From contig NZ_PNRF01000047.1 in NCBI RefSeq assembly GCF_002879615.1, positions 1 through 64,000 on the forward strand: a stretch of 64,000 nt of DNA, in the 5' to 3' direction. Position 1 is the stretch's first letter, and every line of letters begins with the position of its first letter. The notes beneath the pieces are model-generated. The model worked only from the letters and a program-made list of their open reading frames with translations, was not told the origin of the DNA and ran no database searches. This document shows, one piece after another, positions 60,447 to 64,000 of the stretch. Both the position numbers and the translations under genes were made by a program. Source of the stretch: Billgrantia endophytica. Its GTDB lineage: Bacteria > Pseudomonadota > Gammaproteobacteria > Pseudomonadales > Halomonadaceae.

Positions 60447-61160
60447 ATGACCCAACCCTGTGCAGTCGTCACCGGCGGCGCCCGCAACATTGGCCAGGCC
60501 ATTGCCCTGCGACTGCAGCAAGACGGCTACCGTACCCTCGTACTGGACATCGTCGAACCGGAAGCCGACTCGTTGAAGGCCGACGCTCGGCAGGTCGACC
60601 TCTCCGATACGAACGCCGCTGCCGTCGTGCTGAAGGAGATCGCCGAGGTTCACCAGGTTTCGTGCCTGGTCAATAACGTGGGGGTCGTGGCCCCCGCCCT
60701 GCTCGACGAGACCCGTATCGAGGACTTCGATCGGCTGATGCACCTCAATGTCCGTTCGGCGCTGATCTGCACCCAGGCGCTGCTGCCGGGCATGCGGGCC
60801 CTGGGGGGCGGCCGCATCGTCATGAATGCCAGTCGCGTCGTCCTGGGCAAGGAAGCGCGCACCCTCTACAGCGCGACCAAGGGCGCCCTGCAGTCGATGG
60901 CCCGCACCTGGGCGCTCGAGCTTGCTGGCGACGGCATCACCGTCAACTGCGTGGCACCCGGCCCCATCGCCACGACCGCCTTCTGGGAAAACAACCCGCC
61001 GGAATCGGCTCGAGCACGGCGCATCATCGACAACATTCCGGTCCAGCGCATGGGGCAACCCGAAGACGTCGCCCAGGCCGTGAGTTTCTTCTGCGACCAG
61101 CGCAGCGGCTTTATCACCGGGCAGACACTGTTCGTATGCGGAGGGGTCACGGTCGGCTGA
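60447..61160 (+). CDS. Short-chain dehydrogenase/reductase
   Basis: 237-aa SDR. TGGARNIG lies at residues 9-16, NNVGVV near 75, the catalytic YSATKGALQSM near 137, and VAPGPIATTAFWE follows. ATG at 60447 (MTQPCAVVTGG) with AAGGAA upstream; a 20-codon in-frame extension has no similarity. It is divergent from the 3-hydroxyacyl-CoA dehydrogenase gene and convergent with the membrane-protein gene, ten bases apart. Specific substrate unknown; the reaction is probably a 3-oxoacyl or alcohol oxidoreduction. Confidence 0.87.
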   Translation: MTQPCAVVTGGARNIGQAIALRLQQDGYRTLVLDIVEPEADSLKADARQVDLSDTNAAAVVLKEIAEVHQVSCLVNNVGVVAPALLDETRIEDFDRLMHLNVRSALICTQALLPGMRALGGGRIVMNASRVVLGKEARTLYSATKGALQSMARTWALELAGDGITVNCVAPGPIATTAFWENNPPESARARRIIDNIPVQRMGQPEDVAQAVSFFCDQRSGFITGQTLFVCGGVTVG

Positions 61161-61170
61161 ACCGGCCCGT

Positions 61171-62556
61171 TCAGGTAGCCAGCCGCAGCAACAAGACCGC
61201 GGTCATCAGTGAAGTCCCGAGAAACACCCCGTTCCAATGGAACCCGATACGCCCGGCCGATAGGCCGGTGAAGCGTGACATGATCATCATCGCCGCCGTG
61301 AACGGCGAGGTCACCATCGTCAATGACCAGCCAGCCAGCATGGCGGCCGCGAGGAGCGGCAATGGCACGCCGGGCAGGGTCACCTGTGATGCCATGCTGG
61401 TCAGGAACGTCACACTGATGATCGGATTGACACCGACCTGGGCCAGTACCACGATCACCAGCATGGCAACCAACGGCAGCCAGGTACCGAGATCGACCAT
61501 GACGCCAGCCATGCCGGCAAGCTGGGCAGGGTCCATCAGCGCCACACTCAGGTAGCCCAGGTAGGCCCCCGCACCGAGCGCCACGACTTCATTGCCGATG
61601 CTGCCGAGCAGTGCGGGCAAGCGTCGCCCGAGCACGACGGTGGCCGGGGCCACCCCCATCAGGCCAAGAAGACGACACTGCCAGGCCAGCCACAGCCAGG
61701 CACCCAACGGCACCCCCACCAGTACCGCTTGGGGCAGGCGCAGCTCGAACCACCAGGAAAGCAGGAAGATCAGCGCCATCAGCGCCGAGAGCAGCAGGCT
61801 GAAGCGCACCAGCGGCAACAGCGATGGTCGCGGTGGGTTGGCATTGCGCCTGACCGGCTTCGGTCCGGCCAGGTGATCGCAGGCCCAGCCCACCAGGAAC
61901 AGCACCGTGGCCGCCGCCAGCACGTAGGGGAACAGTTCACGCCATTTGAGTTCGGGCAGATTGGCCAGTATGACCGCCACGCCGATACCCATGGGCGAGA
62001 CCAGCGGCGCCAGGGTGAAACCACGCAGCGTGGCGAGCAGCATGCGCCGCCGCCGCGCCTGCTGGACCCACTGCCGCCCCTGGGCCGCGCCCAGGGTGTT
62101 GGCTTTCTCGATCATCGACACGAACAGGTTGAGGACACCGAAATTGAGTACGATGCCAAACAGGGTCGAACCCACCGAGAGCAGCGGGTAACGCCAGTTG
62201 GGCGGTTGCAGCAACAGGCTTTGCCCACAGCGGCGGATCAGGCGGGAGCGGTAGGCCGGCAGCCGCAGCAACGCCAGCGAGGTCATGAAGGCCGCCAGGA
62301 AGGCAAAGCTGTCGGCGGCTTCGCGCAGAACCGTCCAAGGGCTGTCAAGGCGCCACATTGTCAGCAGCGAGACCATTATCGAGGCCAGCAACAGCCCTCT
62401 CGCCATGACGGAGAACCGTCCCCACGAGAGCGACAGGAAGCCCACCAGCAGAAAGACGGCCACGTCGGCGACGAGGGGCGGCCCACCCAACTGGGACCAG
62501 AGAGTCAGCAGTGCAACCAGCATCAACAGGTAGCTGTGCAGCACACCCGCTTTCAC
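61171..62556 (-). CDS. Polytopic inner-membrane protein, probable transporter
   Basis: 461 residues with about eleven to thirteen hydrophobic helices from the N-terminus (VLHSYLLMLVALLTLWS) to the end (LGTSLMTAVLLLRLAT). A charged loop near residue 165 (QQARRRRMLLATLRGFTLAP) and the two segments LAPLVSPMGIGVAVILAN and AQVGVNPIISVTFLTSMASQ look like the paired helical-hairpin repeats of ion-transporter-superfamily carriers. I do not recognise a named family. It lies upstream of the CoA-transferase gene on the map but is read in the same direction, so transport of an organic acid used by that enzyme is possible. Confidence 0.72.
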   Translation of the reverse strand: MKAGVLHSYLLMLVALLTLWSQLGGPPLVADVAVFLLVGFLSLSWGRFSVMARGLLLASIMVSLLTMWRLDSPWTVLREAADSFAFLAAFMTSLALLRLPAYRSRLIRRCGQSLLLQPPNWRYPLLSVGSTLFGIVLNFGVLNLFVSMIEKANTLGAAQGRQWVQQARRRRMLLATLRGFTLAPLVSPMGIGVAVILANLPELKWRELFPYVLAAATVLFLVGWACDHLAGPKPVRRNANPPRPSLLPLVRFSLLLSALMALIFLLSWWFELRLPQAVLVGVPLGAWLWLAWQCRLLGLMGVAPATVVLGRRLPALLGSIGNEVVALGAGAYLGYLSVALMDPAQLAGMAGVMVDLGTWLPLVAMLVIVVLAQVGVNPIISVTFLTSMASQVTLPGVPLPLLAAAMLAGWSLTMVTSPFTAAMMIMSRFTGLSAGRIGFHWNGVFLGTSLMTAVLLLRLAT

Positions 62557-62714
62557 TCCGGTTGGCCTACTGGTGAAATGCTGCCACTGCGGCGGCGGAA
62601 GACACCTTCTTCCATCGAAAGCCCATCACTCCGCTCGTCCGCCACCTTGACGCTGGCCATGTAGTCCTCGCCACCTCCACCGATGTCGGCCACCCCGCCT
62701 CCCTGACCCGTTCG

Positions 62715-63938
62715 CTACAGCACGCCCTGCTCACGCAGTGCGGCAATGTCTTCGGCGCTCTTGTTCAGCATGCCGGCAAGCACGTCTTCCGTATCACGAC
62801 CCAGGGAAGGTGGTGCCTTGTGGTACTCGAGCCGTGTCTTGGAAAACTTGGTGGGATTGGCCACCCCCACCACCGGGCCATGCTCCGACTCGGTCTCGAT
62901 CCTCATGCCGCGGGCCTTGACCTGCGGGTCGTCGAATACCTGGGCGATATTCTGGATCGGGCCGCAGGGCACGCCGATATCGCGCAGCAGTTCCATCCAC
63001 CGGGAGGCGGTGCGGGTGCGAGTGATGGTCACCATGATCGGCACCAGTTCCAGGCGGTGTCTTACCCGCCCGGGATTGGTACTGAAGCGAGCATCCGTGG
63101 CCAGTTCCGGACGCCCCACCGCGCTGCAGAAGCGCTGGAACTGGCTGTCGTTGCCGATGGCGATGATCACCTTCTCCCCGTCCTCGGTGGGGAAAGGCTG
63201 ATAGGGCACCAGGTTGGGGTGGTATTCACCGGTGCGGGTGGGCGGCGTACCGCTGCAGAAGTAGTTCTGGGCCTGGTTGGCCAGCCAGCTGACCTGAACG
63301 TCGAGCAATGCCATGTCGATATGCTGGCCTTCACCGGTCTGATGGCGATGATGCAGCGCCGCCAGAATGGCGGTGGCGGCATTCATGCCGGTCGTCAGGT
63401 CGGCGACCGCCATGCCCACACGCTGAGGGCCGGCGCCCGGCTCGCCGTCCGCCACGCCAGTGATGCTCATCAGGCCACCCTGTGCCTGAACCAGGTAGTC
63501 GTAGCCGGCCATGTGCGCCATGGGACCGGTATGGCCGAAGCCGGTGATCGAGCAGTAGATCAACCCCGGATTGATCGCCTCCAGCGCCGGGTAATCGAGA
63601 CCCTTCTCGGCCAAGCCGCCCGTCTTGAAGTTCTCCACCAGGATGTCGCATGTGGCCGCCAGCTCGCGAACCAACGCCTGCCCTTCAGGCCGGCCGATAT
63701 CCACGGTCACCGAATGCTTGCCACGATTGGCCGAGAGGTAATAGGCCGATTCACGTGTGATATCGCCGGCCTGGTTCGTCCACCAGGGAGGGCCCCAATG
63801 GCGCGTATCGTCCCCGATGACGGGACGCTCGATCTTGATCACCTCCGCGCCCATGTCGGCCAGTATCTGGGTACACCAGGGGCCGGCCATGACACGACTC
63901 AGGTCCAGTACCCGCAGGCCAGTCAGCGGTCCTGCCAT
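62715..63938 (-). CDS. CaiB/BaiF (family III) CoA-transferase
   Basis: 407-aa family III CoA-transferase. The start at 63938 (MAGPLTGLRVLDLSRVMAGP) is standard. DMGAEVIKIERPVIGDDTR carries the family signature, and the catalytic aspartate lies in RVGMAVADLTTGMNAATAIL (about residue 175). HHRHQTGEGQHIDMALLDVQ follows. It transfers CoA between carboxylates such as succinate or glutarate. It is followed after 158 bp by the membrane-protein gene. The exact acids cannot be inferred. Confidence 0.9.
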   Translation of the reverse strand: MAGPLTGLRVLDLSRVMAGPWCTQILADMGAEVIKIERPVIGDDTRHWGPPWWTNQAGDITRESAYYLSANRGKHSVTVDIGRPEGQALVRELAATCDILVENFKTGGLAEKGLDYPALEAINPGLIYCSITGFGHTGPMAHMAGYDYLVQAQGGLMSITGVADGEPGAGPQRVGMAVADLTTGMNAATAILAALHHRHQTGEGQHIDMALLDVQVSWLANQAQNYFCSGTPPTRTGEYHPNLVPYQPFPTEDGEKVIIAIGNDSQFQRFCSAVGRPELATDARFSTNPGRVRHRLELVPIMVTITRTRTASRWMELLRDIGVPCGPIQNIAQVFDDPQVKARGMRIETESEHGPVVGVANPTKFSKTRLEYHKAPPSLGRDTEDVLAGMLNKSAEDIAALREQGVL

Positions 63939-64000
63939 AACGCTATCTCCCTCGATGCCATCAGGTTCTCTCATACCGCAGGACAGTGGTTCGCTACGAC

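Noticed and set aside
1..64000. CRISPR arrays, rRNA, tRNA and insertion sequences
   Set aside because: No regularly spaced repeats, no tRNA cloverleaf or rRNA stretch, and no transposase with terminal inverted repeats were recognised on either strand.

Overview
The window is high-GC DNA with dense operons and overlapping ATGA/TGATG gene junctions. Its gene content (ben/cat/pca beta-ketoadipate modules, glutathione-dependent formaldehyde detoxification, NahR- and CatR-type LysR regulators) fits a gammaproteobacterium, plausibly a Halomonas-like marine or halophilic degrader. That assignment is an inference from gene content only.

Layout. 1-1876: formaldehyde detoxification pair (frmA with a frameshift, gfa). 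2029-11114, minus strand: a benzoate unit of catA, benA, benB, a five-gene branched-chain-amino-acid-type ABC importer and a BenE transporter. 11115-20046: a salicylate hydroxylase/NahR divergent pair, a second BenE, benD-benC, a benB scar, catC-catB and divergent catR. 20054-30572: an enoyl-CoA hydratase, flavin reductase and cupin genes with a decayed second copy of their junction, then a cyclohexanecarboxylate cluster (aliA, badH, badI, aliB, MarR regulator, periplasmic binding protein, nitroreductase) and a deleted binding-protein gene. 30956-36144: an AT-richer accessory island holding an integron-type attC array without an integrase, all cassettes on the minus strand. 36502-42314: glutathione transferase, TetR/SDR module, pcaG, a 5'-truncated pcaH fused to a pcaQ stub, and a broken transporter. 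42685-55000: a defence island with an intact type II Zorya system (zorA, zorB, zorE) inside decayed DISARM-like/helicase/methyltransferase remnants, an Abi/HEPN protein and a HigBA pair. 55079-63938: pcaC fragment, pcaD, pcaF, pcaJ, pcaI, then acyl-CoA metabolism genes.

How it works together. Benzoate enters through BenE or the ABC importer and becomes catechol through BenABC and BenD. Salicylate also becomes catechol. CatA, CatB and CatC take catechol to the enol-lactone; PcaGH feeds protocatechuate in, and PcaD/PcaIJ/PcaF finish to succinyl-CoA and acetyl-CoA. The catA promoter and the catB-catR intergenic region carry the same bipartite operator with identical 8-bp internal spacing, so the now separated catA-benAB and catBC-benCD blocks probably remain one CatR regulon.

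A striking feature is the density of deletion scars and frameshifts: benB stub, cupin/flavin-reductase stub, pcaQ/pcaH fusion, broken pcaD-pcaC fusion, binding protein, transporter, helicases, methyltransferase, an amber-interrupted gene, frmA and the epoxide hydrolase. The locus has been repeatedly rearranged, or some of the one-base changes are sequencing errors. The most notable findings are the attC array, the Zorya locus inside a decaying defence island, the shared operator, and the scars that record how the ben/cat cluster was split.
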